Origin: Allolobophora icterica
Lineage: Eukaryota > Annelida > Clitellata > Crassiclitellata > Lumbricidae
Assembly: GCA_963556255.1 (NCBI GenBank)
Contig: OY744606.1
Location: 80,776,431 to 80,840,430 of the forward strand
DNA: 64,000 nt
Reading direction: 5' to 3'
Every line of letters starts with the position of its first letter. Within the stretch, counting starts at the first letter, position 1. The translations under genes and the position numbers were made by a program. The notes beneath the pieces are model-generated. The model ran no database searches, was not told where the DNA came from, and was given only the letters and a program-made list of their open reading frames with translations. Shown piece by piece: positions 46,552-57,170 of the stretch.

Positions 46552-46822
46552 GGAAAAAAAATAAGAAAAATGTATATGATCGAGGAGACTCTTACGGAAG
46601 CCCATGGGTGACATGCGATTTTTTTTATTTATCTAGTGCGCACTAGATAACATCTAGTGCGCACTAGATAATATCTAGTGCGCACTAGATAGTATCTAGT
46701 GCGCACTAGATAGTTATCTAGTGCGCACTAGAAAGTTATCTAGTGCGCACTAGATAATATCTAGTGCGCACTAGATAGTTATCTAGTGCGCACTAGATAA
46801 AATCTTTGCAATATGGCCGACG
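46552..46822. mobile_element. Palindrome-array element, copy A
   Basis: Eight copies of the 16-bp palindrome TCTAGTGCGCACTAGA occupy 46632-46799, with 4-6 base AT-rich spacers. The flanks (CCCATGGGTGACATG on the left and AATATGGCCGAC on the right) are found in inverse order around the array at 54598-54908, so array and flanks form one mobile unit in two orientations. Ends are approximate. Confidence 0.88.
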
Positions 46823-47099
46823 TAAATAAACACAGGTTTATTATATCTATGTAAATAAAAGCCGAGAATAAGAGCCTTACGTAAAAATCGTGGACGAGTT
46901 TGAAATAGTGGGGCAGTTTTGTCATTGAGAGGCATATCGCTAGAAATAACACGAAAGTTAAGTGATTTATTCTGCATCATGCTATTGCGTTAGTTTGTTT
47001 GTAAATGCTGGTATCGAAACCGTAAACTGGCGATTTCTATGGCTGTATATGATCTGCTTTCCGCGATTTGGCTTTCGTTGCAATACATGCGCTCGGTTA
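46823..47099. other. Non-coding spacer
   Basis: No feature supported. Confidence 0.35.
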
Positions 47100-47395
47100 A
47101 ATTAAAGTCTATAGGGAGGGTGGTCGATAGTGCAATGGTTAGTGTTCTGGACTGTGAATTGAGAGCCCGGGGTTCAAATCCCAGCCATAGCATAAATTTG
47201 GTTCTAGATTTCTGCTCCATCTGCGCTCCCTAGCGCACTCAGCTATAAGTACACTGGCCTACACTGTCTGTGGGAAGATGAGACGGGGAGGGAGAGGACT
47301 GGCCAGCCGCCCTCATATGCGAAGGCTAAGAAAATGAAGTCGCTAACACTTCATCCCTATGGCTGCTTTAGGACTAGCTTAAGAGACTGATCTTC
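47100..47395 (+). repeat. tRNA-derived SINE, second family, full-length copy
   Basis: An A-box region GATAGTGCAATGGTTAGTG and B box CCCGGGGTTCAAATCCC introduce a body with TATAAGTACACTGG, AGATGAGACGGGGAGGGAG and ATATGCGAAGGCTAAG, ending near ACTAGCTTAAGAGACTG. A (CTC)n run follows. It is tRNA-like only at the 5' end, so it is a retroposon. Confidence 0.8.
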
Positions 47396-48062
47396 TTCCT
47401 CCTCCTCCTCCTCCTCTCCTCCTCCTCCTCCTCCTAGTTCTGTAGGAAGGAATGGTTCGGTTCCAAGTCAACATCCAAGAGTCAGGCAGGTACTGCCCAA
47501 TACAAGCAATAGAAGTTATTAGTTAATGACAGTGTTATGCGTAGGCGTAGACTCTGGGGAGCAGCCGGGGCACGTGCCCCCCTCCCAAAAATTGAGATGG
47601 ACTGTACACCCAATGCCACAAGTGTAGAATGAATAACCAAATCCCCCACCAATATTTTGGACAACTTTATACTGGTCAGTGATGCTCTGCATAGACACAT
47701 TGAAATGACACAGTATACTTGTTTTGTTTCAATGTTGTTGTCATTTTCAGAGATAGGTACTGAAATGTTGTCAATGATTTCAATGATGATGAAATGCGGA
47801 TTTTTTGTAACAGTCATGTTGTAATTGAACAAGACTGATCGCTAAGCAAATTAACTGAAACGGCTGATAAACAATGCTTTCCTTTGCAGATAGCACATAA
47901 GTTTGTGAATGAAAGATCAGTAGCATCTACATAAATAAGAAATGAATGTAAAATGCTTTAAATTGTACTTCAAATGTAAGATCTGCTATGTTCTTGTTAC
48001 CTTAGCACAATACTACAATTTTGGAATGTTGACAGTAATTTTACTTTCTTCGTTTACCTTAG

Positions 48063-48287
48063 GATATCAGGTGAACTGTCACAGTTCACTACTGGATTTT
48101 GGAGAGTTGTGGACCTTGTTCATGGCTTACTGTGGTATCCTAAAACACATCTTCCTGGTCAATGACGTCTTGATGTCCTTTCAAAGGCTCATGCAGTCGC
48201 ACTCCATCAATTGGGCTGAACAAGATAGTCACAGACGAAGACAGCAAGAAGATGCTATTTATAAATTTGAGATGTTCCTGTAGAACT
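48063..48287 (+). pseudogene. HECT-domain (G2E3-like) exon with in-frame TAG
   Basis: After acceptor TTTACCTTAG the exon reads YQVNCHSSLLDFGELWTLFM, AYCGILKHIFLVNDVLMSFQ and LMQSHSINWAEQDSHRRRQQ, then EDAIYKFEMFL, TAG (48281-48283), AAC and T/GTAAGA. In G2E3-like HECT proteins the region is (F)xxxSxxGSNRRxxEExTIFxxxxFLQ, so TAG stands where a Gln (CAG) is expected. The last base plus the next exon (50397) restores the frame as Cys. This is probably a recently inactivated copy, or an allele or sequence error. Alternatively the exon is used as a terminal exon. Confidence 0.6.
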
Positions 48288-48334
48288 GTAAGAGTCAGTA
48301 AAATTGGGTCAATTTAATTTGGCAGTAATTATGG

Positions 48335-48422
48335 TTGAAAATGAGGTAACTGTAATAATTAGCAACTTCTACTGTGCCGGTGTCTAATGCAAAAGGCACA
48401 CCAAAACCAAGCCGTAATCAGG
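48335..48422 (+). repeat. SINE-like fragment
   Basis: AATTAGCAACTTCTACTGTG, CCGGTGTCTAATG and GGCACACCAAAACCAAGCCG match the fragments at 28255 and, inverted, 22230. Confidence 0.6.
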
Positions 48423-48423
48423 A

Positions 48424-49793
48424 GGCCCGTAGAGTAATGGATAACACACTGGCATGAAGAGCAGTAGGTACCAAGATCGAATCCCATAGACCAGTGATAT
48501 TTTACTTCTAAAAATAATTCCTAATTCAGTTCTAATTCAGTTCTGAGCTCTTGAATTTTACTTCTAATTCTAATTTTACTTCACAAATAATTTTACTTCT
48601 AATTCCTATTTTAGTTCTCAAATAATTTTACTTCTTATTTTAGTTTTCCAAAATAATTATTAACTTCCGTGCTTGAAAAGTACATATGCAACGCTTGCAG
48701 AGAGAAGCACACCAAACCTGTCTCGAGAAAAACAAGGGGTGAAGCTTTAGTCTAACAATGCTGGTAATTTGAATTTTGAGTCGTATGGTTATCATTAATA
48801 CGAAACGAAGAATTATCTAGTATCAGCGAAACCGGGTAGGCCCTACTGTGTGGACAACCATATCCAAAACGCTGTGCAGTCGCTGATGGAATTCATTCGA
48901 GTCAGTCGGCAAGATCTAATGCTCTTAGGCTATGCCAGCATGTTACCATTCATCTATCCCGCTTCCAAGACTCATATTGCTTGTATTTCTCCAGCTAGTG
49001 TTGTTCAACAATTTCCATCATTTTCCCCGTTTAGTACTTGGCATGTAGATCTGCCTGCACATGTAGTTTCGTCGAAATGATAAACCCAAAATTGGGCTAT
49101 CTCGCTTCCTTCTGGTCAACATTCTCGATAAACTCGTAATTTTACAATTAACGATCAAACACGAAATAAAATGGCATATGAAACTGAGGTCGTTGGTACA
49201 CAATTAAGTGGGGACAATTATTAGACAACGAAGACCAAAGATAATAGAAATGGTATGCGCAGCGTCTTCATCTCAACCGAAGTTTTCCAATGGATTTTGT
49301 TTGAAGCGCGTGCAATTTTACCGGTACTCGCCTTCGTCTCAACTTAAGCGCCACAAGAAGTAAAATGATTTTACTTCTGAAAATAATTCCTAATTTCGTT
49401 CATAATTTTAGTTCGGCAAATAATTCCTAATTCAATTCTTAATTTCGTTCTTTCTGCTGAAATAATTCCTACTTTTACTTCTAGTTTTCGTTAACGAAAT
49501 CATTTATTTTTACTTCTAATTTTAGTTTTCGTTAACGAAAATATCACTGCCATAGACCCCGTAAGGTGTATTCAGCCTTCCACTCGCTAGGCGGCGTCGG
49601 TGGTTAAATGAATAGTAGGCCGTGATTGGCTCCTTGTTGGCTGCTGTATAAACAGATATATTCGACTCCTGTAAAACTGTTATGTGCTTCTACTGTATAC
49701 ATGTATGTAAGGCGCCCTGTGTGGCTGCCGTTTCTGCTATATGTGTTCACTCTACAGCGCAGTGTGGTTAGCAGGCGCTTGAATAAAGAAAAG

Positions 49794-49852
<59 letters not shown>

Positions 49853-49860
49853 CTTCAGAA
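48424..49860 (+). repeat. tRNA-derived SINE split by a hAT element, with (ATT)n tail
   Basis: The 5' part (48424-48492) has an A box TAGAGTAATGGATAACACAC and a B-box region AAGATCGAATCCC. The 3' part resumes after the hAT at 49558 and ends in CAGCGCAGTGTGGTTAGCAG, AAAGAAAAG and a long (ATT)n at 49797-49851. It is related to 1868-2110. Confidence 0.75.
48493..49549. mobile_element. Non-autonomous hAT element, 1057 bp, copy B (inverted relative to copy A)
   Basis: Ends CAGTGATATT and AATATCACTG; target duplication CCATAGAC at 48485-48492 and 49550-49557. Its middle frame (48850-49080, plus) is the same 76 codons as in copy A. It lies in a SINE, which lies in the 2.1-kb intron between the two HECT exons. 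Confidence 0.95.
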
Positions 49861-50261
49861 GATCAGTTCGTAAGAAAGATAGGCAGTCTATGGTGGATAA
49901 GCAGTTTGAAAGTGGTAAGTTGTAAGTTGTGAACGAATGAAACAAGCGACTGAACAGAGTGCACAGACACAGGGAGAAAGTTCCAAAAAGTAGATCCAGC
50001 AACTGAAAAAACTCGTTCACCAAGAACAGTTCTTGATTTAGGTACAGCCAGACAAAGATAATCAGATGACCTCGTTGATTAATGATAAGTCTGGGGAATA
50101 AGAACTGATTTCAAGTATCGTGGCTGGCCAGAATTAAAAGTTTTATAAAATCAGAGCCCCAATTTTAAACTAATTTTTTCCTGAAGAGAAAGCCAATACA
50201 AAAGGTTTAAGCATAGTTGGTGTATTAGACTGAACCTCATCAAAGACAGCATGACATGTTT

Positions 50262-50262
50262 A

Positions 50263-50342
<80 letters not shown>

Positions 50343-50356
50343 CGTGTGTGTGTCAC
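50262..50356. repeat. (GT)n microsatellite in the HECT intron
   Basis: About 45 GT units with three GC interruptions, ending 40 bases before the acceptor of the last exon. Confidence 0.97.
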
Positions 50357-50396
50357 ATTCCGTAAAAATCTTCATGTGACTTATTTTCTATTTCAG

Positions 50397-50677
50397 GTGG
50401 CACTAACTGCATCGCGTTAAGTCAAGTCTTGGCATTCTGGACCGGTTCTGAAGCTGAACCCCTAATCGGCTTTGGAACTGCTGCCCTGATGATGAATGAT
50501 TGTCAGTCGTCATTAAATAAGCCACTGTTGGTGGACTTTTACGACGATGTTGGTCGTCTTCCTTATGCAAGCACTTGTTCTTTGTGTCTGTGGTTGCCAG
50601 TTAATGTAACTGAAGTTGATTTCCAGGCTCTGATCTTGCTCTCTCTAACAGAATGTGTTGGCTTTGGAAAGGTGTGA
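50397..50677 (+). pseudogene. HECT-domain (G2E3-like) last exon
   Basis: Following TTTCTATTTCAG, it reads GTNCIALSQVLAFWTGSEAE, PLIGFGTAA, a DFYDD segment and RLPYASTCSLCLWLPVNVTE, ending LTECVGFGKV, then TGA. This is the C-lobe end of G2E3-like HECT ligases: FWTG..., the LP.ASTC loop with the active-site Cys (in ASTC), and a GFG ending. In the family this Cys accepts ubiquitin from the E2. Intact by itself, it depends on the exon at 48063, which has an in-frame stop. Upstream exons were not found. Confidence 0.75.
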
Positions 50678-50889
50678 AGGCTGTTTTAAATTTCATCACA
50701 CTATTTTAAGCTTCCCAAATCAGTAGCTTATTATACGTCACCATACAGAGCGAAACATTACAAACTTCTTCAGGATTCACCACTGGTTAAAGTTCCTTAC
50801 AATAGACTGGTGGCTGCTGTATTACTGGAAGTGCTAATGTTGTAACTAACATGATGAGATTTAAGAGACATCTGTTTATGGTGTTAAAG

Positions 50890-52330
50890 ACGCCAGTTGT
50901 ATTACAGTTACCTCTTTCAATCTGCATGGTCTGAACCAAGGCTGGTCAATGTTGTATGAACTGTGTCAAACTTGCTGTATAATTTTTGTGCAAGAGCACT
51001 GGTTATTCCCCAATAATCTTGACTGTCTGTCACGTGTAGACGACAAGTTCACTGCTGTTGCTAGCTCAGCAATGGATAATGTTCTTGGTCGAGGTGTTTT
51101 AAGGGGTAGGCCATTTGGAGGAGTTGCTAATCTTGTGGACAACAAGCTTGTGTGCAATTTGAAGGTCCTCATGAAATTAGATAGGCTTATTGCAGTAAAA
51201 ATTAAGAACTGTGTGTTTATAAATGTAGAATATAAGCATGCCATTAGAAACAAGAAATCCATGGATGCTACTTGTGTTTCTAATGACTTAAATGAATATC
51301 TTCTGGCAAAGGACACAAATTCTTTCTGGAAAACTTGGCAAACTAAATTAGTAAATTTAAATCTAAGCATAAACCTCCCTTATCTGTAGATGGTCGTAGT
51401 GAACCAAGAGACATTGCTATGGCCTTTGCTACAAATTTTAGAGCTGCATGCTCACCTAATAATGCAAAAAACAGTGAGAAACTTAGTAAGCGATTTCACA
51501 ATAGGCTTAGTCAATATAATACAGCTTCTCAATATAAAGTGATATCAGTAGAACTAGTTGACCAATGTATTCGTAAAATGAAACGAGGTAAAGCTCCTGG
51601 GCTGGAACGCATTGAGACGGAACATCTAGTTTATGCTCATCCTAGACTGGTTGTTTTACTCTCACTGTTATTCAACCAAATGCTTGTGCATGGCAGAGTT
51701 CCCACCAGTTTTGGTCTGGGCATAATCATACCCTTGGGAAAAGGGCCTACCTTAGATAATGGCAATAGTGATAACTATCGTGGCATCGCATTAATTTCAA
51801 ATTTATCTAAACTTTTTGAAATGTATATACTTGAGAATTATCATTATGGCAGCTATTTTACACTTCTGATTACAGGTCATTTAATTCTTTGTATATCAAG
51901 TGTCACAAATTTAGTGAACCTGTTTTATTACATTTGGTTAGTGCCCACTGTAAACCGTTTCTCCTCTATGGAATGGAAGCTGTCAACCCTACCAACAGTG
52001 AGCTAAACTCCTTAGAATATACTTACAGCTCTGCAATACGTAAAATTTTCAAAATCTGTCGTAGTAGTGTTGTATCGGTTCTACAGTTCATGCATGAAAG
52101 TAATACAAAAGACTGTTGGTTATCTAGAAGACTGCGATTTGCCTTTCAAATGACAATGATGATGTGAGATTTCTGTCTTATCTCTCAAACACCATAAGTG
52201 ATTGAGCCTTTTTTTGTTCTTTCATATTCTTGTTTTGTGCTACCAATGTTTTGGTGAATTAAAGATTGATATATTACTCTGTGTGTGTGTGCGTGTGTGT
52301 TAAAAACATGAATGAAGCTGAATACGAGTT
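50890..52330 (+). mobile_element. Internally deleted non-LTR retrotransposon (endonuclease plus reverse transcriptase)
   Basis: The first block (from about 50898) is an endonuclease/exonuclease/phosphatase start: SFNLHGLNQGWSM, CCIIFVQEHWLFPNNLD, then GRGVLRGRPFGGVANLVDN. It stops near 51225 at a jump to the reverse-transcriptase linker (SNDLNEYLLAKDTNSFWKTW). A frameshift near 51350 follows. Next come reverse-transcriptase motifs, MKRGKAPGLERIETEHL and NSDNYRGIALISNLSKLFEM. At about 51870 a second deletion leads to the C-terminal block HKFSEPVLLHLVSAHCKPFL, LYGMEAVNPTNSELNSLE. The catalytic core around the second palm motif is absent, so the copy is dead, yet it is well preserved and so relatively young. 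A TGTGTGTGTG run follows the 3' end. Confidence 0.85.
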
Positions 52331-52452
52331 CATTGTTATGACATTCTGTTAACATAGACAGTTACGGTTGCAATAAATTGTGAACTTCAGTCCTTTTAAT
52401 ATACAGCAGTCTAAGCATTTGGGAAATTTCATTTGGGAAAATCCATTGACTG

Positions 52453-52691
52453 TTATGCATAATGCAGCAGCACAGCGCAAACATCTTCGTCACATGGTAC
52501 AAGAAGACACACTTTAGCTGCTTCACAGCTGACTTCTATGTCGCCTCCAGTGACGTGATACAAGTAGTTCTGCAAATTTCCCAACTCTGGCATGAAGAAG
52601 AAGATGTCTGGTGGCGGAAAGGCACATTTACATTTGTCGAGGGTCGAATATGATGTGAATTCCAAACCGCCTTCACTTGATCTAGATCATC
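52453..52691 (-). pseudogene. Integrase-core-like exon, frameshifted
   Basis: Following acceptor ATTTTTGCCAG, the minus strand reads DDLDQVKAVWNSHHIRPSTN. After a one-base shift near 52610 it continues PDIFFFMPELGNLQNYLYHV, then TGGDIEVSCEAAKVCLLVPC and a stop. WNSHRIRPSRN...GRPDxLF..PE is the end of an integrase (rve)-like family common in animal genomes, often as captured transposon genes. The shift makes it a probable pseudogene. Confidence 0.6.
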
Positions 52692-52699
52692 CTGGCAAA

Positions 52700-53905
52700 A
52701 ATAAAGCAATTGACAGTTTACTTAACACAAGTGAATTTGATTGAGAAGTAGGTAAATTTTGGGTGTGATGCAGCCAAGATTACTGTGAAACTTGTGGTTT
52801 AGAATTTGCTTTTATCAGCCACAGCGGAAACAGGTTTAGGACCACAGTACAGCAACAGTTCTTGCCTCATTATACATTGATTTCAGTACCAAATGCATAG
52901 GTTAAACGCATGTGCATTGGGCGTCTGCCACATGCACCTCATTCAATGGGCAAAAGTTTATACATAATAAAATTTCCAAAACTGTTAGCTCCAATCTTCA
53001 TGCATGGTTGATTGTGTTTAAACTGCATGATCATATGATCTAAAGCATCTAAAAATCTATGATCTAAAGATCTAAAACTGCAGTGATTCAGATGTAAATC
53101 ATTGTTCCAAGGATGCCTGTCAAAATTAAGTGCAGGGTGAAATTATGGGAACAACTGAAACAAGACAACTATTATTTTGTCTGTTATCAGGGCCTGACTT
53201 GTCTCATTACTTGTCTATTTGTATATTGTTGCATTTGCCTATTATACAGACTATTATCAGATTAGTAACAATGTAGATGACAGTTGGCTCTTGTGAAAGA
53301 CATTCGTATACATTCAAATCGAAAAGTTCTAGCCAGATTATTTATTTCCAATTTCCCAAACACAATCTACCATAGTCCTTTACTAGTCTTTGTACTTGTC
53401 CATCTACAATATATGCTTTTCTTTCACAAAGATCCCACTAAACAGGGACACCTAAGTAAATTCAGCATGATGTGAAGAAGGCAGCCAACTGATTCTAAAT
53501 CAGAAGTAACTCAAAAGCACCTGGCTTAAAGAAAAAAAATTGAAAATAAAAGAGGAAACGAAGTAATGAGGAAAAATGGATCATCAAACAACAACAGAAA
53601 TTAAATATACAATCACAATCATAATAACAACGAGACAATGAACACCAAATTAAGCCAAGTTTTTTCACGTATTAGTATGGAGCGCAACCGTTTTTTAAAG
53701 ATAGATAGACTGGGGAGTGTCGAATGGCTTGGGGATATTATTCCATATTAAGGTACCAGCGGATTTAATAGAGACTAACCGAGTATTAGTGCCAGAAAAA
53801 TTTCGATGATAGGAATCAAGTTTCTCGTGTCATAGAATGCATGCTGAGAAATTAACATTAAGAAGATCAGTCCCTTAAGTTAACATGGGTATGAAGTGTC
53901 CGCAA
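52700..53905. other. Non-coding spacer
   Basis: No supported gene. The short frame at 53284-53475 has no recognisable features. Confidence 0.4.
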
Positions 53906-53909
53906 CTTA

Positions 53910-54135
53910 ATTTTCTTGGCCTCGGTATATGAGGGCGAGTGGCCAGTCCTCTCCATCGCCGTCTCAGCTTCCCACCGACAGTGTACGTACAGCCAGTGTA
54001 CGGTACTCATCATAGCTTAGCTGGCTAGGGGGTGCAGATGGAAGAGAAATCTAGAACCAAATTTCTGCCCTGGCAGGGGTTTGAACCCCCGACCTCTTGA
54101 TTGACAGTCAGCGCTAATCACTACACTATCGAGCA
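53910..54135 (-). repeat. tRNA-derived SINE, second family
   Basis: Antisense copy of 47100-47395. On the minus strand the tRNA-like start is GATAGTGTAGTGATTAGCG, with B box GGTCGGGGGTTCAAACCCC. The 3' part is CATATACCGAGGCCAAG. Confidence 0.8.
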
Positions 54136-54597
54136 CCCCCTCAATTTAGCATGAATGTGCTATTAAAAGAAGCATTAGCAGTTGCATGGCGTAAAGTTAC
54201 ATGCAAGTCAGAGGTCTTAAAATAATCGATCAGCATGCAATGGCTAATTCCAACACAGAAAATGCAAGGTGCTATATAACATTACATTACTGTAATAAAA
54301 AATGAAGTTGCGAACTGCAACATGTATTACTGCAAAATTAATGTTTGTACCCACCTGAAATTTCACGTTTCGGACCTACGCAGCTGCTGTCGCCTTACTG
54401 GTGGACTCCGCCCAGCTGTAGCTGCAGGGAGCAGCTATGCTGGTGATTCATGTACCAGCTATGACTCTGCGTCTTAAGTCAGTCCACATAATTCTCTTCA
54501 GTCAGTCTACTTATTTATAGGCATTTAGGTTACAACCATATATTGATATCTGTAATAAAAGTTCGTGTTCATTACTTAGTTAGTCCTCGCGATTACC

Positions 54598-54908
54598 CGT
54601 CGGCCATATTGCATAGATTTTATCTAGTGCGCACTAGATAGTTATCTAGTGCGCACTAGATAATTATCTAGTGCGCACTAGATAATTATCTAGTGCGCAC
54701 TAGATAAGATCTAGTGCGCACTAGATAATATCTAGTGCGCACTAGATCTTATCTAGTGCGCACTAGATAGTATCTAGTGCGCACTAGATACTATCTAGTG
54801 CGCACTAGATACTATCTAGTGCGCACTAGATAAATAAAAAATTCCCATGTCACCCATGGGCTTCCGTAGACTCTCCTCGATCATATACATTTTTCTTATT
54901 TTTTTTCT
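54598..54908. mobile_element. Palindrome-array element, copy B (inverted)
   Basis: Ten copies of TCTAGTGCGCACTAGA at 54622-54832, flanked by GTCGGCCATATTGCA on the left and CATGTCACCCATGGGCTTCC on the right, the inverse of copy A at 46552-46822. Cores are identical in all ten units and spacers vary. Confidence 0.9.
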
Positions 54909-55019
54909 GTCAGCCTGTTTTGTTAAACCGTTTACTTTGAAAAATATGTTCTTATAATATTATACCTAGGCCAATCTACATCATACATGCATGATGTTCT
55001 GACTAACAGCTAGAGGAAT

Positions 55020-55140
55020 GGTGAACCGTAGGCCTGTTAGTAGTTAAGATTTATCGCATAACCTGTACTTGTACAGCGCAGTGCGTTTGCAGGCGCTTAA
55101 TTAAAGAATAAATATTATTATTATTATTATTATTATAATT
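55020..55140 (+). repeat. SINE 3' half with (ATT)n tail
   Basis: TTAGTAGTTAAGATTTATCG, ACAGCGCAGTGCGTTTGCAG and GCGCTTAATTAAAG, then (ATT)n, the sense form of the first SINE family (compare 1868-2110). Confidence 0.75.
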
Positions 55141-55335
55141 ACTGGACTACCGTAACTCATTGGTGACGCCTGAAAGGCTTGCTCGACGTCAGTTTCACGC
55201 GACACCAATGCAAAATAACGATTACGGTTGCAAACAGATGACGTTCATGACGTTATAATTTGCAGTTTAATAGCTTTGATGGCACATCATAATAAGTCTT
55301 AGAAGCAAAATATAATAAAGGCAGATGTAGAGTGG
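55141..55335. other. Non-coding spacer
   Basis: No feature supported. Confidence 0.35.
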
Positions 55336-55344
55336 CCGAGATGC

Positions 55345-55510
55345 AAGGAGACAGACAGACAGACAGACAGACAGACATACAGACATACAGACATACAGAC
55401 AGGAGGGGGAGAGAGAGAGGGAGAGAGAGAGGAGGGGAGGGGAGGGAGGGGCAGAAGGAATGGGAGACAGAAAGGGAGAGGAAGAGGGGAGAAGGAGAGA
55501 GATGCAGGGT
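55345..55510. repeat. AGAC and GGGAGA microsatellite
   Basis: (ACAG)n followed by purine-rich GGGAGAGAG repeats. Frames on both strands are by-products. Confidence 0.92.
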
Positions 55511-55879
55511 TTGGGAATTGTCGGGAGGGTTGGGGTTCAAACCTCAAGCCTAGTCTTTCTTAGGACCTTCACAGTTAAGTCTCCATTGCACACCTCAGGG
55601 GGTCGTTTCCAAACCCTTCAGTTGTGCTGGTATGATTTAGCATTATTTGTCCCTGACAAAGAGAAGAAATTTCCTTATTGTATCATATTATGTATGCATT
55701 TTTTTTATTTTCTCAACAAAGGAATTGATTTTGATTCGAGTCTGACTTGCAAAACTGCTAGCATTGAAATCAGCTGCTTTCAAATTTCGTTGATATCAGT
55801 TTGTAAAATACTGATAAAATGTTCAACCTCCCTCCCCGTCTTTTTTCTACAATTCCCACACTGAAGCAACAATTTTCTG

Positions 55880-55965
55880 TCTTTGCAGGATTTGAACTCT
55901 TGACAGTCCAACACACTAACGACTGGACTATCGCCGCACTCCCCAAAACAGAGCAGAAATCACTG
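55880..55965 (-). repeat. tRNA-like SINE head
   Basis: Antisense: GGAGTGCGGCGATAGTCCAG, TCGTTAGTGTGTTGGACTGT (A-box side) and AAGAGTTCAAATCCT (B box). The body is missing. Confidence 0.6.
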
Positions 55966-55984
55966 CTACTCCGCCACACACTTT

Positions 55985-56565
55985 AACATCACTTTCATAC
56001 TCACTTAAATGTTGCAGGTGGTGCCACCTGGGCGTAAAAACAAATCTTACCAATGTCTTCATTAGTCGATACAGCCAAAGGTTAAGGAGAAACTCCGTTT
56101 CGAAGTTGATGCACCCAAACGAACTTCACTGAACGTCTATGATTGTCTTTTTGACCTTGCGTCTTGACAGCTGTTAAACTACGATAGTATGATAAAACCG
56201 TAACGATATCGGACAATAAGCTAGTTTATAATGTGGCCAAGTCACTTATTTTTGCTGGTGTCTATACCGTGCAACTATCGGAGTGAAAGGGTGATGCCCT
56301 TTTGTCGAAATATCATACCAACTGTGTATGTTTACTCTTCCGCACATATGTTAGTCGTGAAGGCCTTAATGCGCAGTTGGAAGCCAAATCGCTACGCTTG
56401 ACTTGGTGCGCTTGAAGTGAGCTTTGTGCTCCGCACAAATAGGCAACTGTAAAAGAAGTCGGCCAGCGAACAAACTAAATTTACTGTGAGGACGGCAAAC
56501 ATTTGCCAAGTAGGACCAACCAGTTTGAAGATCGAGTTGATGACACTGTGCGTACGTGAGACACG
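55985..56565. other. Non-coding spacer
   Basis: No supported gene. Confidence 0.35.
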
Positions 56566-56569
56566 GTAG

Positions 56570-56760
56570 CCAATTGGTTAGAGGGTCTCCTTGTAACGTG
56601 GAGTATAGCCTAATGGGTTTAAGCCTCCTCCTCCTCTGAGACGGACAGACGGTTACTGTGTAGGGACCTTGAATAAGTCCTTCACTAGCAATTACTCAGA
56701 GCCATCCATTCATGCTTCGTCAGCAGATAGTGGCGCTTAATAAATGCATAAAAATAATAA
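56570..56760 (+). repeat. tRNA-like SINE, third family
   Basis: ACACGGTAGCCAATTGGTTA and GAGGGTCTCCTTGTAACGTG resemble a tRNA 5' half. TACTGTGTAGGGACCTTGAA and GCTTAATAAATGCATAAA match 25655-25805. It is followed by impure GAT repeats to 56815. Confidence 0.7.
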
Positions 56761-56999
56761 TATAAAAATGATAATAATGATAGTGATGATGGTGATGGTG
56801 ACGATGGTGATGATGATATTAATAGGTTGTTAAGGCTAATGTAGTTTTGTAAGCTCCCATTACCGATTTTGATCCAACCTGCCTGTTGATTTTGTTTTGA
56901 CTAAGCGCCTGTGAATAAGCTGGTTCTAGCGACTCCGCTTGGTTGGGCGTTGTAGAAATCTTGAGATTACGATCACAATTAGGGCCTATATTGATACAT

Positions 57000-57170
57000 A
57001 TACCCAGTAGCGACACTCGGCTGTAATGTACACTGACCATTCACTGTCAAGGAAGCTGAGACGGTGAGGGAGAGGAATGGCCATCGCCCTTATATGCCGA
57101 GGCTAAGAAAAATGAAGTCGATAACACTTCAAATCTATAGCTGCCTCTAATGACTATCCTATCGGACTTT
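57000..57170 (+). repeat. SINE body (second family), 5' truncated
   Basis: AAGCTGAGACGGTGAGGGAG, TATATGCCGAGGCTAAGAAA and AATGAAGTCGATAACACTTC parallel 47265-47370. Confidence 0.72.

Noticed and set aside
47109..47190. Possible functional tRNA gene
   Set aside because: A- and B-box-like words are present, but the acceptor stem does not close and the flank continues into a shared SINE body with other copies.
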